From Thiothrix fructosivorans (GTDB lineage Bacteria > Pseudomonadota > Gammaproteobacteria > Thiotrichales > Thiotrichaceae), in the NCBI RefSeq assembly GCF_017349355.1, contig NZ_JAFMPM010000006.1:620001-684000 (forward strand): a stretch of 64,000 nt of DNA, read 5' to 3'. The notes beneath the pieces are model-generated. The model worked only from the letters and a program-made list of their open reading frames with translations. It was not told where the DNA came from and did no database searches. Below, one piece after another: positions 17,573 to 26,677 of the stretch; positions within the stretch are counted from its first letter, which is position 1, and the number at the start of each line of letters is the position of its first letter. A program made the position numbers and the translations under genes.

Positions 17573-18793
17573 ATGCGTATCGGTGTAGCAGGTTTTCAAA
17601 GCCAGCGGTTAGTACAGGCACGTACTGTGAGGGGTTTAACCCAAACTGCTCTCAGTGCCATTAGTGGCTGTTCCAATGCGTCCCTGTCCAAGTGGGAAAG
17701 GGGGGAGCAACTTCCAGAGCTTGCTGCACTGGAAAAGGTGGCGGCTGCGTTGGGAATGCCGACGGCGTGGTTTCTTAAACCCCTGCCTGACTATGGGGAT
17801 ACCAGCTATTTCTTCCGCTCTAGCATTGCGCTGACCAAAGAAGCCAGAAATGTTGCTGAAGGTCGTTTGAAATGGGCATACGAACTCTCACAGGTAATAC
17901 AAGAATGGGTGGGCTGGCCTACGCTCAATTTGCCCGATTCTTTGTCCCGCAAGGAAGCACTTTCCCTGACAGATGAGGAAATCGAAGCACTTGCCGTTAC
18001 TTGTCGCCAGCACTGGCATTTGGGTTTGGGGCCAATTGACGATGTTATCCGTATTGTTGAAGGTTCGGGCGTTCTGACTGTGCGTGAGCCATTAGGGTAT
18101 ATCAAAATGGATGGTGTATCCCATTGGTTTGAACCAGAAGGTCGCCCTTACATTTTCATTGCGGCAGATAAGGCAAGTGCCGTGCGCAATCGCTTTGATG
18201 TCGCTCATGAATTGGGACATCTCATTATGCACCATTATTTGACCCCAGCCGATAACACCCGTTTGTATCACGAGTTGGAGCGCCAAGCTCACTTGTTCGC
18301 TAGCGCGTTCCTGATGCCAGCCGACAGTATTTCGGTAGAATTGGCTTGCCCTACATTGGATACCTTGCTGGTGCTGAAACGGCGTTGGAAAACGTCTATT
18401 GCAGCTATGATCATGCGGGCAAAATCCCTCAATTTGTTGGATGATGCTTATACTACCCGCCTGTGGAAAAACTACAGTGCCAGAGGTTGGAAACGTAGTG
18501 AGCCATTGGATGATGAACTGCAACCAGAATTACCACGCCTGCTGCCACGCGCCATTAAACTGCTGCTGGAAGAAGGTGGATTTAGCAAGGCGCAACTATT
18601 AAGTACCATTGGTTTGCCTGCGTCTGATGTGGAAGCCTTATGCCAGTTGTCGGAAGGTTATCTGCGTGAGAATTTTGGCGCGATTATCCAGCTCAATATA
18701 CCAACATTGCGTAAGCGAGATCATCTGTCTGGCAATCGCAGTACAAGTACTCGCAGTGATACGTCAAATGTTATTTCGATGCCTGTCCGATAA
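17573..18793 (+). CDS. XRE-family HTH / ImmA-IrrE metallopeptidase
   Basis: 406 residues. A lambda-repressor-like HTH (about 12-62, with the recognition segment CSNASLSKWERG) is followed by an ImmA/IrrE zincin domain with the HEXXH motif at 212-216 (FDVAHELGHLIMHH). A C-terminal helical region spans about 310-385. ImmA in ICEBs1 cleaves a repressor, and IrrE in Deinococcus cleaves DdrO; fusions of HTH and protease (COG2856) occur in stress and mobile-element switches. A strong ribosome site (GGGAGGAA) precedes the ATG. Sits between hisB and hisH with no integrase or repeats. Confidence 0.85.
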   Translation: MRIGVAGFQSQRLVQARTVRGLTQTALSAISGCSNASLSKWERGEQLPELAALEKVAAALGMPTAWFLKPLPDYGDTSYFFRSSIALTKEARNVAEGRLKWAYELSQVIQEWVGWPTLNLPDSLSRKEALSLTDEEIEALAVTCRQHWHLGLGPIDDVIRIVEGSGVLTVREPLGYIKMDGVSHWFEPEGRPYIFIAADKASAVRNRFDVAHELGHLIMHHYLTPADNTRLYHELERQAHLFASAFLMPADSISVELACPTLDTLLVLKRRWKTSIAAMIMRAKSLNLLDDAYTTRLWKNYSARGWKRSEPLDDELQPELPRLLPRAIKLLLEEGGFSKAQLLSTIGLPASDVEALCQLSEGYLRENFGAIIQLNIPTLRKRDHLSGNRSTSTRSDTSNVISMPVR

Positions 18794-18834
18794 AGGTATA
18801 TTTATGGCTAAATCATGCTTGAAGAGAATAGTTA

Positions 18835-19473
18835 ATGCAAACCATCACGATTATTGACTACAACATGGGCAATTTGCACTCGGTGGAACGTGCCGTTGCC
18901 CACGCCGCAGGCACTAATGCTAACGTCGTCATCAGCGCTGACCCCGATGTGATCGTCAAAGCTGACCGCGTGGTATTTCCGGGGCAAGGCGCGGCGCGTG
19001 ACTGTATGCGCGAACTCGAAACCCGTGGCATGGCGGAAGTGGTGCGCGAAGTCATCCGCACCAAACCGTTCCTCGGTATTTGCATGGGAATGCAGGTATT
19101 GATGCAACATTCTGAAGAAAACGGTGGGATCGAATGCCTCGGTTTGTACGAAGGCAATGTGCGCTATTTCGGTACAGTACATCAGGAAATCGGCGTGCGC
19201 TTGAAGATTCCGCAAATGGGGTGGAATCAAATTTGGCAGCAGGTAGAACACCCGCTGTGGAAGGGCATTGCCGACGGTTCTCGCTTCTATTTCGTGCACA
19301 GCTATTACGTTGAACCCGTCACCCCCGATTTGATTGCGGGGGCGACGGAATACGGTATCAGCTACGCCTCGGCGCTGGCTAAGGACAATGTGTTTGCGAT
19401 TCAGGCACACCCGGAAAAATCGGCGGACGATGGCCTGAAGTTGCTGGAAAACTTTGTCAATTGGCAGGTTTAG
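18835..19473 (+). CDS. hisH: Imidazole glycerol phosphate synthase glutaminase subunit HisH
   Basis: 212 residues, a triad glutamine amidotransferase: nucleophile C83 in LGICMGMQ, H192 and E194 in QAHPEKS. It starts with ITIIDYNMGNLHSVERA and contains PGQGA. It supplies ammonia to HisF in the fifth step of histidine synthesis. The gene is followed by a convergent, slightly overlapping gene, so hisA and hisF are not adjacent here. It may depend on read-through of the inserted pair or on its own promoter. Confidence 0.96.
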   Translation: MQTITIIDYNMGNLHSVERAVAHAAGTNANVVISADPDVIVKADRVVFPGQGAARDCMRELETRGMAEVVREVIRTKPFLGICMGMQVLMQHSEENGGIECLGLYEGNVRYFGTVHQEIGVRLKIPQMGWNQIWQQVEHPLWKGIADGSRFYFVHSYYVEPVTPDLIAGATEYGISYASALAKDNVFAIQAHPEKSADDGLKLLENFVNWQV

Positions 19474-19981
19474 GGCTTGCCGCTTGCTGTTCTTGCTGCA
19501 ATTGTAACTGCCACTGCTGGGCAGATTCGCGGATAGCGTTTTCCTCCGTGGTGGCGGCTCTGCCGTAGTACGCGGCGGCTTCGGCAAGATCTTTTTCGAT
19601 ACCCCAGCCGTTATGGTATGCCCGCCCTAGCCACAATTCTGCACCCTTATCGCCTGCCTTGCTTTCGGCTTGCAGAAACTCAACACAACTTTTTTGCCGT
19701 GCTAAGTCATTGCTGCTCAAACTGGCGCTGATGCTGTCAAGCGAGGGGATTTCACCCACGGTACTGCAAGTGGGGGCAGCGGCTGGCGCTGGTATGGGCG
19801 GTGCTAACGGTTGCGGTGTTGCCTGTGCAATGGGGGCGACTGCTGCCGTTGGTGTGGCAGGTTTAACAACCGTGGTTTTTTGGGCAAACCAGCCAAACGA
19901 AAATAAGTAGCTGCCGATGAGAATGGCAAACAGTGCGGCAATAATTAGGATTTGGGTGATCCAGAAACGGTCGAGTTTCAC
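19457..19981 (-). CDS. Membrane-anchored Sel1-repeat protein
   Basis: 174 residues starting from GTG, which overlaps the stop of the upstream gene (GTGA). One N-terminal membrane helix (about 9-30), then a Pro/Ala-rich linker (40-70), then a helical domain with one clear Sel1 repeat (GAELWLGRAYHNGWGIEKDLAEAAAYYGRAA, positions about 114-144). Sel1 repeats mediate protein contacts. Probably periplasmic and working with the binding/LysM protein. The 3' end overlaps hisH by 17 bp in opposite orientation. Confidence 0.75.
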   Translation of the reverse strand: MKLDRFWITQILIIAALFAILIGSYLFSFGWFAQKTTVVKPATPTAAVAPIAQATPQPLAPPIPAPAAAPTCSTVGEIPSLDSISASLSSNDLARQKSCVEFLQAESKAGDKGAELWLGRAYHNGWGIEKDLAEAAAYYGRAATTEENAIRESAQQWQLQLQQEQQAASPKPAN

Positions 19982-20994
19982 GGCGTCTCCTTGGCTTTGG
20001 GCATGATCAGGACATCACCCATTTCTAGCAAGTTGGGGTTGGGGATGCGGTGTTTATTGAGTTCCCACAGGGTTTTCCAAGCGGTCGCTGTGCTCAGTTT
20101 CGCGGCAGCAATTTTGCCGAGCGTATCACCGGATTGGATGGTGTAGGTATTGCTACCTTCCGGTACTTCCTTGGATATTTTGAAGGGTAAATAGTGTTTG
20201 ATCAATTCTGCATACTCACTGGATTCCTTGATTTTCAGGAGTGCTGTGTTGACAGCAGTACGCATGTCATCGTTACCTTGTTTTATACCAATGGCGTAGG
20301 TGCTGTCATTCAGGTTGAAGGCGGCAATTTGCAAACTACTGCTAAATGGCTTGATTTCTTCAACTGTAAAGGGGTAATCGTAAATAATGGCATCGACATC
20401 CCGTTTTTCCAAATGATGAAACCAGCCGACACCTTCGTAAGTCACGAGGGCTTTTTTGTCGGGAATATTGTCGTTGATCCACTTAATAACAGCAGGGTCT
20501 TCGTAAGCGCCGATGGTCTTACCGCGTAGCTGTTTGATGTTTTTGATCCGGCTACCACGCGGCACAATCAGGCATTGCCCGAAATCCAGATAGCTCGCTG
20601 ACCATGCGATCCCCTCAATGGAATCATCAGGGATGTAGCCGCCCATCACCATGTCAGCCTTACCTTCAACGGCTAAACTAGGCAGCTTAGAATAATCATC
20701 TTCAACCGCTTTCACGGTTGGAATGCCTAGCTCTTTGGCAACTAGTAGCGCCAAATGGTAATCGAAGCCGTCTTCTTTGCCTTCCTCATTGACCCAATAC
20801 ATAGGCGGAAAATCCGGTTCTACCGCTACACGTAGCACACCTGCTTTTTTTGCAGCCGCCAATACGTTGCCGGATTCGGTGGACTGGGCGGTTGCAGTAG
20901 GGGAGGTTGGTGGCAGTGGCGGTGGTACAGCAGCCGTTAATTCGGTGGCAAAACACAATAGTGCGACACTGCAAGACCAGATAACTTTCCGCAT
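19978..20994 (-). CDS. Periplasmic solute-binding protein (SBP_bac_3) with C-terminal LysM domain
   Basis: 338 residues from the ATG at 20994, chosen because GGGAG lies 8 bases upstream and a signal peptide (MRKVIWSCSVALLCFATELTAA) follows at once. Residues about 50-270 are an amino-acid-binding-protein fold (LRVAVEPDFPPMYWVNEEGKEDGFDYHLALLVAKELG). The end is a LysM peptidoglycan-binding module (YTIQSGDTLGKIAAAKL...NPNLLEMGDVLIMPK). No transporter permease lies nearby, so it may sense or enzymatically act on cell-wall compounds rather than feed an ABC importer. A TATAAT lies upstream on the minus strand. Confidence 0.82.
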   Translation of the reverse strand: MRKVIWSCSVALLCFATELTAAVPPPLPPTSPTATAQSTESGNVLAAAKKAGVLRVAVEPDFPPMYWVNEEGKEDGFDYHLALLVAKELGIPTVKAVEDDYSKLPSLAVEGKADMVMGGYIPDDSIEGIAWSASYLDFGQCLIVPRGSRIKNIKQLRGKTIGAYEDPAVIKWINDNIPDKKALVTYEGVGWFHHLEKRDVDAIIYDYPFTVEEIKPFSSSLQIAAFNLNDSTYAIGIKQGNDDMRTAVNTALLKIKESSEYAELIKHYLPFKISKEVPEGSNTYTIQSGDTLGKIAAAKLSTATAWKTLWELNKHRIPNPNLLEMGDVLIMPKAKETP

Positions 20995-21210
20995 ACCGAA
21001 CTCCCGTTTGTTATTACTCGTTGACACGTTGAGATTATAAGGTGAATGCTCGTCGGCTCGGTGTTGACAAGATAAAAGGTCGATTTATCGGGGTGAGGTG
21101 ATGGCGTTCACTATACTCAAAGGAACAGCGCGTTTTAGCGGAGGTTTCGGGCGGGCAGATTGCGGCATATTCAGAACAACACCTTCTTGCCCAATGGGAG
21201 ACCCATCAGG

Positions 21211-21291
21211 TTAGATACAATCCAGAATGGTATCAGGGTCATTCATTAACTCTTCTTGAATTAAATACTCCCCTAACAGGTCTGGCTGAAG
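21211..21291 (-). pseudogene. Severed 3' end of the STAND ATPase gene
   Basis: The 23 C-terminal codons (DLLGEYLIQEELMNDPDTILDCI) plus the TAA at 21211. They continue in frame from the gene at 22928-24238 when the IS66 copy and one 8-bp GGCTGAAG duplicate are removed; the rebuilt gene has 460 codons. Ordinary intergenic DNA with a promoter for the binding-protein gene lies between here and 20994. Confidence 0.9.
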
Positions 21292-22931
21292 GTAACTGAA
21301 CAGTCCCCCCTTACCCAAACGCACTAAATTTGCGACACTCCCCCGATGACCCAACAACTGAAAGACCACAGCCTCAAACAGCTTAACAGCCAGTACCTTG
21401 CCAAGCTCACGCCGGAGGAACTGCTGCACCTGTCGACCAAGTTGTTGCATGACCTGAAAGAAGCGCGGGAACAGATCAACCAAAACTCCAACAACTCCTC
21501 CAAACCACCCAGCAGCGGTTTCCCGTGGGAAACGTCACCCAAAACGGTGGCTTTGCCCGAAACAGAAGGGGTGGGTGCAGCCAGAGGAAAGCCAACCCCG
21601 GAACCAGAAGCTGTGGCGGGCACAAAGCCAGCCCAACCAGCCAAACGCAAAGCGGGTAAACAACCCGGCGCACCGGGTTATGGTCGGGTATGGCATCCGC
21701 CCATCAATGCAGACGAACACCATTACCCCAGCCGATGTGAAGCCTGTGGCAGGTCCCTGGATGCGGCTGTCTCCCGTATTTATACCGCCTATGACAGTGT
21801 GGACATCCAGTTTGGCACGGATGGGAACCCCGGACTGACCGTCATCACCACCCGCCACCACCTTCACGATAGCGTATGCACCTGCGGTCATGTGAGCCGC
21901 CATATCCCGCATCGCCAAGCTCCCGACCCGTTATACCCGGAGGTTGATGTGGGCGAGTGGCGGCTGATTGGGGGCAATCTGGCGGCACTTATTGTCCACC
22001 TACGGCTGCGCTCACGCTTGTCACTGCGTGGCACACAAGAACTGTTGCGGGAGGTGTTGGGCATTCCCCTAAGTGTCGGGGTGTTGCAGCAATGTTTTGA
22101 GGAAGCAGCCGCGAGTGCTTCTCCATTGGAAGATGCCTTGGTGGAAGGGCTGTTGGCAGAAGCCACCGCTGACGGCGGGGTGCTGTATATTGATGAAACC
22201 TCTTGGAAAGAGCGTGGCGAAGCCCTGTGGCTATGGACATTCGTCACCACCCTCAGCGTTTGTTTCTACGTAGGGCAGCGCACCATTGAAATGCTCGACA
22301 ACGTGATTAGCCCCCACTTTGGGGGCTGGCTGATGAGTGATGGCTATGCCGCTTACCGCCACCACCCCAAACGCTTGCGTTGCTGGGCGCACCTGATCCG
22401 CAAAGCCCGTGGGCTGGCAGAATCACTGGACAAAGACGGGCGGACGTTTGGCAACTTCACCCTCGCTTGGCTGAGGGTATTACAGGACGACATTTACGCT
22501 TGGCGGGCAGCAGGCGGCACGGTGGGGACGCAAACCGACGTGATCCGTCAACGCCATCAGGCAAAACTCCTGGAATTCAGGGCATTATGCTTGATCCATG
22601 CCGTATCTGCCCATGACAAGACGGCGGCACTGGCGAAAGAGTTCATCAATGATTGGGATGCCATTTTCCGAATCCTTGACCACCCGTGGCTTCCCTTGAC
22701 CAATAATGAGGCTGAGCGGGCGTTGCGCCATTGGGTGATCCTGCGCAAAACCAACCATGGCACAAAGAGTGCTACGGGGAGCCGTGCGTTTGCCATGCTG
22801 GCCAGCATCATCGGTACTTGCCGCAAACGTGGACAGTCTGCCTTGGCTTATCTTGCCAGTGTTATTACCGCTGCCCGCGCTGGCTTTGCCCTGCCCGCTT
22901 TACCGCAAGGGGTGGGGATGTGATCAATTAC
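21292..22931 (+). mobile_element. IS66-family insertion sequence, copy A
   Basis: 1640 bp with terminal repeats GTAACTGAAC / GTAATTGATC (8 of 10 matching), flanked by a perfect 8-bp duplication GGCTGAAG (21284-21291 and 22932-22939), the size made by IS66 elements. It carries only the DDE transposase and no tnpA/tnpB accessory genes, as in the ISBst12-like subgroup. Boundaries were set by comparing three copies in this window. It truncates the STAND gene on the minus strand. Confidence 0.95.
21346..22923 (+). CDS. IS66-family transposase (copy A)
   Basis: 525 residues. An N-terminal leucine-rich helix with NSNNSSKPPSS is followed by a Lys/Pro linker with KQPGAPG and a zinc-ribbon-like CEACG...CTCGH region. 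The DDE catalytic domain has YIDETSW, LMSDGYAAY and the NNEAERALR block at about 450, as in DDE_Tnp_IS66. The translated protein is the same as those of the other two copies, so transposition is recent. Intact and presumably active. Confidence 0.95.
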   Translation: MTQQLKDHSLKQLNSQYLAKLTPEELLHLSTKLLHDLKEAREQINQNSNNSSKPPSSGFPWETSPKTVALPETEGVGAARGKPTPEPEAVAGTKPAQPAKRKAGKQPGAPGYGRVWHPPINADEHHYPSRCEACGRSLDAAVSRIYTAYDSVDIQFGTDGNPGLTVITTRHHLHDSVCTCGHVSRHIPHRQAPDPLYPEVDVGEWRLIGGNLAALIVHLRLRSRLSLRGTQELLREVLGIPLSVGVLQQCFEEAAASASPLEDALVEGLLAEATADGGVLYIDETSWKERGEALWLWTFVTTLSVCFYVGQRTIEMLDNVISPHFGGWLMSDGYAAYRHHPKRLRCWAHLIRKARGLAESLDKDGRTFGNFTLAWLRVLQDDIYAWRAAGGTVGTQTDVIRQRHQAKLLEFRALCLIHAVSAHDKTAALAKEFINDWDAIFRILDHPWLPLTNNEAERALRHWVILRKTNHGTKSATGSRAFAMLASIIGTCRKRGQSALAYLASVITAARAGFALPALPQGVGM

Positions 22932-24238
22932 GGCTGAAGAGGCTCAATATAATTACAGGGCTGATTTTCATCGACAGCAGTAGCCTGATGGCAGGGGTAG
23001 ATACCGTGTAGCAAATCTATGATTGCCCGTCGTTCGTGGTATTTGCTTTCCATTAAAAGCGGGATATTACTCAAAATTCGTTCGGCACTTTGTTTGTCGG
23101 GTACGCCACCGATCAGTGTTATTTTCGCCATCGCTGTCCCAATGGCTTTGTGGAGACTTTTGGGCAGCATCTGCTCGTAAGCCTGTCTCTCCCAAAAGTG
23201 CCGTTCACGGTTTAGGATGACCTCTAAAATGCTTTGGAGTCCTTGACTGGCTTGCTTACCATCAACATTGATCAATGCCTGCATATGCAATAATAAGACA
23301 CGCTCAAAATGTTCGGCTTGAATATCCGCAGGCATGTCTAGTGCAGGATCACATTGCAAACGTTGGGCAAAGTGTTTTGATGCAAGCAGGAAGGATTCCT
23401 CCCGATCCCTCAGCCTCAAAAATAATGGGCGCAACACGATCCAAGAGGTCGCTTGCCCCATCAGTAAGTCACCGACACTTTGCCCCGCTTGTTTGAGGAT
23501 ACTCCACCAGTCTGCTGCTGCTCTTGCCAACAAGACCACCCGAACCTTGGTGTTTACCCGTAATGCGGCGGCGAGCAACATCAACACTTCATTTCGACGG
23601 GTTTCAGCATAGTCGATTACAATGAATGCTGGTGTTTCCAGCATTGCCAGCCAATCAAAACGTTTCTGTCCCTCTCCTTCTGTTGTGCCATGGCGTAGAA
23701 AACCGGTTGCCCAGTGGTACTGTTTTTTTAGTTGTTGGCACTGTTCACTCGCCAAGCGGGTTTTACCCATGCCGCCGGCACCCGTATAAAGTCGTACTGC
23801 CACTGGGTTATCATCCAGACACCATGTCATCAAGTCATTCAGTTCCTGTTCCCGCTGGTGGAAGGGCACAATAGCGTATTCGGCTTTTAGCAATGCGCCC
23901 GGTGGTGAATAGTGAGCATTCCATTGCAATGGAGTGGGATAGATGAGTTCCGGGAAGATGGGAGGCAGTAACGCTTCATAATTACTCAAACCTAAAAATT
24001 CTGCCAATGTCATGGCCTTGTTTTTATCCAGTTTGATGCCATTCCAAGCATTCTTAGGCGTCGTTGGTTCTGTTGTAATGTCAGAAGGTTGAGCGATATG
24101 ACGTATAAACTCCCTTTCAAACGCAGGCAAGCCCTTCATTCCACGGCTTGCTGCGAGCTGCCTTACTTTCAGAGCATCCAGTGTGACACTGCGTTCACGT
24201 TTACGGACACTTGCCTTAGCCGTTGTATCAGGCATCAT
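22928..24238 (-). CDS. STAND-type ATPase truncated by IS66
   Basis: 436 residues now, 459 before insertion. The N-terminus (about 1-95) is basic and ends with an HTH-like AMTLAEFLGLSNYEALLP. A P-loop GAGGMGKT (153-160) and Walker B FIVIDYAE (205-212) follow. Later blocks (LNRERHFWE, LIGG, LHGIYP, IEPLQP) match a family of STAND proteins that usually continue into TPRs; here the TPRs are on the separate upstream gene, overlapping by 4 bp. The stop is CCG-TAA, where TAA comes from the IS end. Loss of the 23-residue tail may or may not abolish function. Role unknown, conflict or signalling plausible. Confidence 0.8.
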   Translation of the reverse strand: MMPDTTAKASVRKRERSVTLDALKVRQLAASRGMKGLPAFEREFIRHIAQPSDITTEPTTPKNAWNGIKLDKNKAMTLAEFLGLSNYEALLPPIFPELIYPTPLQWNAHYSPPGALLKAEYAIVPFHQREQELNDLMTWCLDDNPVAVRLYTGAGGMGKTRLASEQCQQLKKQYHWATGFLRHGTTEGEGQKRFDWLAMLETPAFIVIDYAETRRNEVLMLLAAALRVNTKVRVVLLARAAADWWSILKQAGQSVGDLLMGQATSWIVLRPLFLRLRDREESFLLASKHFAQRLQCDPALDMPADIQAEHFERVLLLHMQALINVDGKQASQGLQSILEVILNRERHFWERQAYEQMLPKSLHKAIGTAMAKITLIGGVPDKQSAERILSNIPLLMESKYHERRAIIDLLHGIYPCHQATAVDENQPCNYIEPLQP

Positions 24239-26499
24239 CTCTCTCCGGTTCTGTGAACAAAGTTTGATTCCATCACTGCCAACTGTTGAGACAATTCAGC
24301 AATCTCAGCCGTATTATCCATATTACCCAGTACCTCCCTTAATCTTTTTGCCGTTTGCAGAAAATTCGGATCATCCGCCTCAAACTGAGCCTTGCACAAA
24401 GTCTGCAACATCAGCAATAAATCATCATAACCTTCTTCTGTTTCCTCAATAATTTGCCATTGCCATGATAATGCCTGCTGTAAACTGCTGATAGCCAAAT
24501 CGGCTTGCCCACAAGCGTGAGCCATACTCCCCCGGTTAAGCAAAGCCAATGCCTGATTGGTACGCATGTTCAAGGTTAAAGGTTCTGGCAACTCACCATA
24601 GAGTTTGACAGCTTGATTGGCACTATGCAGTGCTTGTGTGGTGGATTCGCTGGCTTGCAAAAATCCCAAATTAGTCCATGCATCAGCAAGATCAATTTTA
24701 TAGGCAGGTACTTCATCAAGCGGTAATGCTTCCAACAGTGCAATGGCTTTTTGTGCTGCTAGGATGGCTTCAGCATTACGTCCGATCCGGTTTAATAGGG
24801 TAGACTGGAGATTAAGCAGATCTGCCATACGTTGCCCGTCAATCTGTGCATATTGCTGGGCATGGGCAATGATTTTATCGGCCCAATTCAAGGCAATATC
24901 GTATTGTTCTGACTCAATCAAGGATGAAAGGCGCACTTTGGCAACTTGGTGGTAGGCTGGTGGGTGTGCTTCTTTCAGATAAGCGGGACTACTATCCCAA
25001 TAAGCAAGTGCTTCATCTGCACTGGCTAACGCTGCCGGATAATTTTCCAGTTGCTCATAAATCGCCGCCAATGTACCTAAAGTAACCGCTAAATCAGTGT
25101 GGAAGACATCATCGTTTATTGTTAGACGGCGGTAGAGGCGAATACAGGTAGTGATACTCCTTTGCGCTCTGAAAATGTCACCACTTTGCATTCTGGCGTT
25201 GCTTAAGGTATTTAATGCCATTGCTACATTGGCAGTATTGCCGGGTAGGTTACGGTAAAGGCATAGTGTGCGGTGGGCATCACGGATTGCTTCATCGTGA
25301 CGGAACAAGGCCAGATAAACTTCGATGCGGTTATTCAAGGTAGCCGCTAGATTTGTGGTGAAACGGGCGGGAAATTGCCTGAAAAGGGGTTCTAGTATGG
25401 CTACGGCTTGATCCATTTTTTGTTGGGCAGCATCTAGCTTCCCAATAGTCAGATCTACAATCCCCATATTACTCAACAAATTACTATAATGGCTGGCAAA
25501 TGCATGGGGGCGATACTGATAAAGCTTGGTGAGTTCATTAAGGGCTTCGGTGGAGGCAGCTTCAGCCGCTTCCTGATTTCCTAAACGGCCTTCCAGCATC
25601 GCGAGGGTTTCCAGTGTATCAATATGTTCAAGTCCATATCTGTCCTTAGCATGGTTTGACAAATCACGGATAATGATCAAGTTATCGCGTAGCAGGTCAG
25701 TAGCTATATCAAGCTGGTCTATCTGCTCATAACACCCAGCCAAATTGTGTAAAATGCGGTGTTGGAGATAGATGTGTTCCATGGATGGGTTAGCAATTTG
25801 CTTGATGAAATAGTCTGCTTTAGCACCTGCATCAATGGCCTCACTGATGCGTTCCTGCATCTTGTAATAAGAGCTCAGCACTAATAAAACGTTGGCATAT
25901 TGAGCAATATGTCCGGCGGGATCAGTTTCGTACAATAATCGGTAGCCTGTGGTCACTTCCTGTTGTACCAACAGGGCATCCTCCATCTGTCCAACGTGCA
26001 TCAGGCATTCTGAAAGGCCGAACAGACTTTGCAAAAATTGGGTATCCAGTACGTCCATACCATTACGTTGGTATAAACAGGCGCTCTCAAACGCGTGGGC
26101 TAAGGCTGTTGAACGTTCGCCTATATCTGCTAAAGCGGCAGCATAAGTGCCAGTTGTTTCCGCGATTAATGCCCAATCATCGGGGTGCTTTGCTTTTGCC
26201 AGTTCCGCCGCCCGTTTGGCAATGACTGTATGAACTTCACGTAGAGAAATCGTATTGGCAGGCAGCGATTCGTAAAGTTCCAATAGCAAATCATCGTTGG
26301 GGGAGTTGGTTAGGTACTCCGCTATGATTTGTCCAATGGGATCGCCTGTTTCCTGAGCGACCGCTAATGCAGGTAACAGGCACGAATCACCGTATTTTCC
26401 AAAGAATAAGCGTAAATAGGCGACATTATCCGAGTTGGTTTCACAAATGCGCGTAAGCCTAGTGAGGGCAGTTGTTAATTCATGGTGCAAGCTTTTCAC
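24235..26499 (-). CDS. Large tetratricopeptide-repeat protein
   Basis: 754 residues, nearly all alpha-helical TPR-like pairs (for example AECLMHVGQMEDALLVQQE-like units and ALASADEALAYWDSSP, AILAAQKAIALLEALP). No signal peptide or membrane segment, so cytosolic. The first 100 residues are not clearly TPR. Translationally coupled (ATGA overlap) to the STAND ATPase gene, suggesting that the two proteins form one split sensor-ATPase unit, with the TPR solenoid as the ligand- or partner-binding part. A strong palindrome lies 45 bp before the start. No effector enzyme is encoded beside them. Confidence 0.75.
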   Translation of the reverse strand: MKSLHHELTTALTRLTRICETNSDNVAYLRLFFGKYGDSCLLPALAVAQETGDPIGQIIAEYLTNSPNDDLLLELYESLPANTISLREVHTVIAKRAAELAKAKHPDDWALIAETTGTYAAALADIGERSTALAHAFESACLYQRNGMDVLDTQFLQSLFGLSECLMHVGQMEDALLVQQEVTTGYRLLYETDPAGHIAQYANVLLVLSSYYKMQERISEAIDAGAKADYFIKQIANPSMEHIYLQHRILHNLAGCYEQIDQLDIATDLLRDNLIIIRDLSNHAKDRYGLEHIDTLETLAMLEGRLGNQEAAEAASTEALNELTKLYQYRPHAFASHYSNLLSNMGIVDLTIGKLDAAQQKMDQAVAILEPLFRQFPARFTTNLAATLNNRIEVYLALFRHDEAIRDAHRTLCLYRNLPGNTANVAMALNTLSNARMQSGDIFRAQRSITTCIRLYRRLTINDDVFHTDLAVTLGTLAAIYEQLENYPAALASADEALAYWDSSPAYLKEAHPPAYHQVAKVRLSSLIESEQYDIALNWADKIIAHAQQYAQIDGQRMADLLNLQSTLLNRIGRNAEAILAAQKAIALLEALPLDEVPAYKIDLADAWTNLGFLQASESTTQALHSANQAVKLYGELPEPLTLNMRTNQALALLNRGSMAHACGQADLAISSLQQALSWQWQIIEETEEGYDDLLLMLQTLCKAQFEADDPNFLQTAKRLREVLGNMDNTAEIAELSQQLAVMESNFVHRTGER

Positions 26500-26543
26500 A
26501 AATATCTAATTAAACCAAATAGTCAAGCTCTCAAGCGAAAGAA

Positions 26544-26576
26544 AAGGTTAATATTATCGAAGATAATATTAACCTT
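26544..26576. repeat. 15-bp perfect inverted repeat upstream of the TPR/STAND operon
   Basis: AAGGTTAATATTATC (26544-26558), a 3-base spacer, then its exact complement (26562-26576). There is no T tract, so it is unlikely to be a terminator. It may be an operator or RNA hairpin controlling the operon; a TTGACT -35-like hexamer lies between it and the start codon. Confidence 0.6.
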
Positions 26577-26677
26577 AATGCATGATCAATGCCTACCACT
26601 ATCGCCTTGGTAAGTATCATGATAAATCATACCTTGTGTGAGTATACAAGTTGTAACCTTAAAATGGTTATCTAGCA

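Noticed and set aside
16815-18793. Prophage or integrative element as source of the HTH-ImmA/IrrE pair
   Set aside because: No integrase, phage structural gene, att-like repeats or tRNA found at the boundaries; only the ImmA/IrrE domain hints at it.
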